Part shown: positions 6,070 through 6,130 of the stretch, piece after piece
Position numbering within the stretch: position 1 is the first letter of the stretch
Layout: the number at the start of each line of letters is the position of its first letter
Assembly: GCA_030038035.1 (NCBI GenBank)
Contig: JASHPP010000183.1
Coordinates: forward strand, 1-6,130
Direction: 5' to 3'
Origin: Trebonia sp.
GTDB lineage: Bacteria > Actinomycetota > Actinomycetes > Streptosporangiales > Streptosporangiaceae
DNA length: 6,130 nucleotides
Position numbers and translations under genes: made by a program
Notes under the pieces: generated by a model
Seen by the model: the letters and a program-made list of their open reading frames with translations, nothing else
Databases searched by the model: none
What the model was told of the DNA's origin: nothing

Positions 6070-6130
6070 ATGGCTGTTTACACCCTTCCCGACCTGCCCT
6101 ATGACTACAGCGCGCTGGAGCCGGCGCTGA
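6070..6130 (+). CDS. sodF: superoxide dismutase [Fe/Mn type], N-terminal 20 residues only
   Basis: The visible protein, MAVYTLPDLPYDYSALEPAL, is the characteristic N-terminus of Fe/Mn superoxide dismutases. The TLPxLPYDYSAL stretch is nearly that of Streptomyces SodF. The enzyme converts superoxide to oxygen and hydrogen peroxide in the cytoplasm. Metal ligands (three His and one Asp) lie beyond the window. ATG at 6070 is supported by AAGGAG (6059-6064) with a 5-base spacing. The upstream Nur-type operator favours the nickel-repressed iron enzyme, hence sodF rather than a manganese sodA; that choice is inferred from regulation. The gene is truncated by the window edge, not by mutation as far as can be seen. 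Confidence 0.9.
   Translation, partial: MAVYTLPDLPYDYSALEPAL

Overview
The window is high-GC DNA that looks like an actinomycete (Actinomycetota). The evidence is GTG start usage, a transposase of about 70% or more GC, an actinobacterial-type NACHT ATPase, and the start of an Fe/Mn superoxide dismutase that closely resembles Streptomyces SodF. I cannot assign a genus.

Layout from left to right. (1) Positions 49-338, minus strand, hold the remnant of a small P-loop kinase-like gene. Its N-terminus with Walker A and its C-terminal end are both readable, but in different frames and with the middle of the protein missing. (2) After a short divergent intergenic region, a plus-strand gene starting with GTG at 524 encodes a NACHT-domain STAND NTPase of about 1010 native residues. 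It has an N-terminal helical domain, the NACHT ATPase, a winged-helix-like segment and a long C-terminal region. Such proteins are bacterial relatives of NLR immune receptors, and several are known anti-phage proteins. (3) An insertion sequence of about 2.38 kb (3551-5933) with terminal inverted repeats sits at the very 3' end of the NACHT gene. It carries one large DDE transposase gene on the minus strand. The last 17 codons of the NACHT reading frame as it now stands are read from IS sequence. (4) Beyond the IS lies a compact promoter region with a perfect TTGCGA-N5-TCGCAA inverted repeat. It matches the nickel-responsive Nur operator and overlaps the predicted promoter of (5) a superoxide dismutase gene that starts at 6070 and runs off the window.

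The genes do not form one pathway. The window looks like a defence-type accessory gene lodged between a decayed kinase gene and a conserved, Nur-regulated sod gene, later hit by an IS. The IS appears to have removed or replaced at most a few C-terminal residues of the NACHT protein and left the sod promoter intact. I see no CRISPR array, tRNA, rRNA or riboswitch. I also see no clear sign of a wholly new system. The most unusual items are the IS/NACHT junction, the unassigned low-GC C-terminal region of the NACHT protein, and the large transposase with two predicted helix-turn-helix units.
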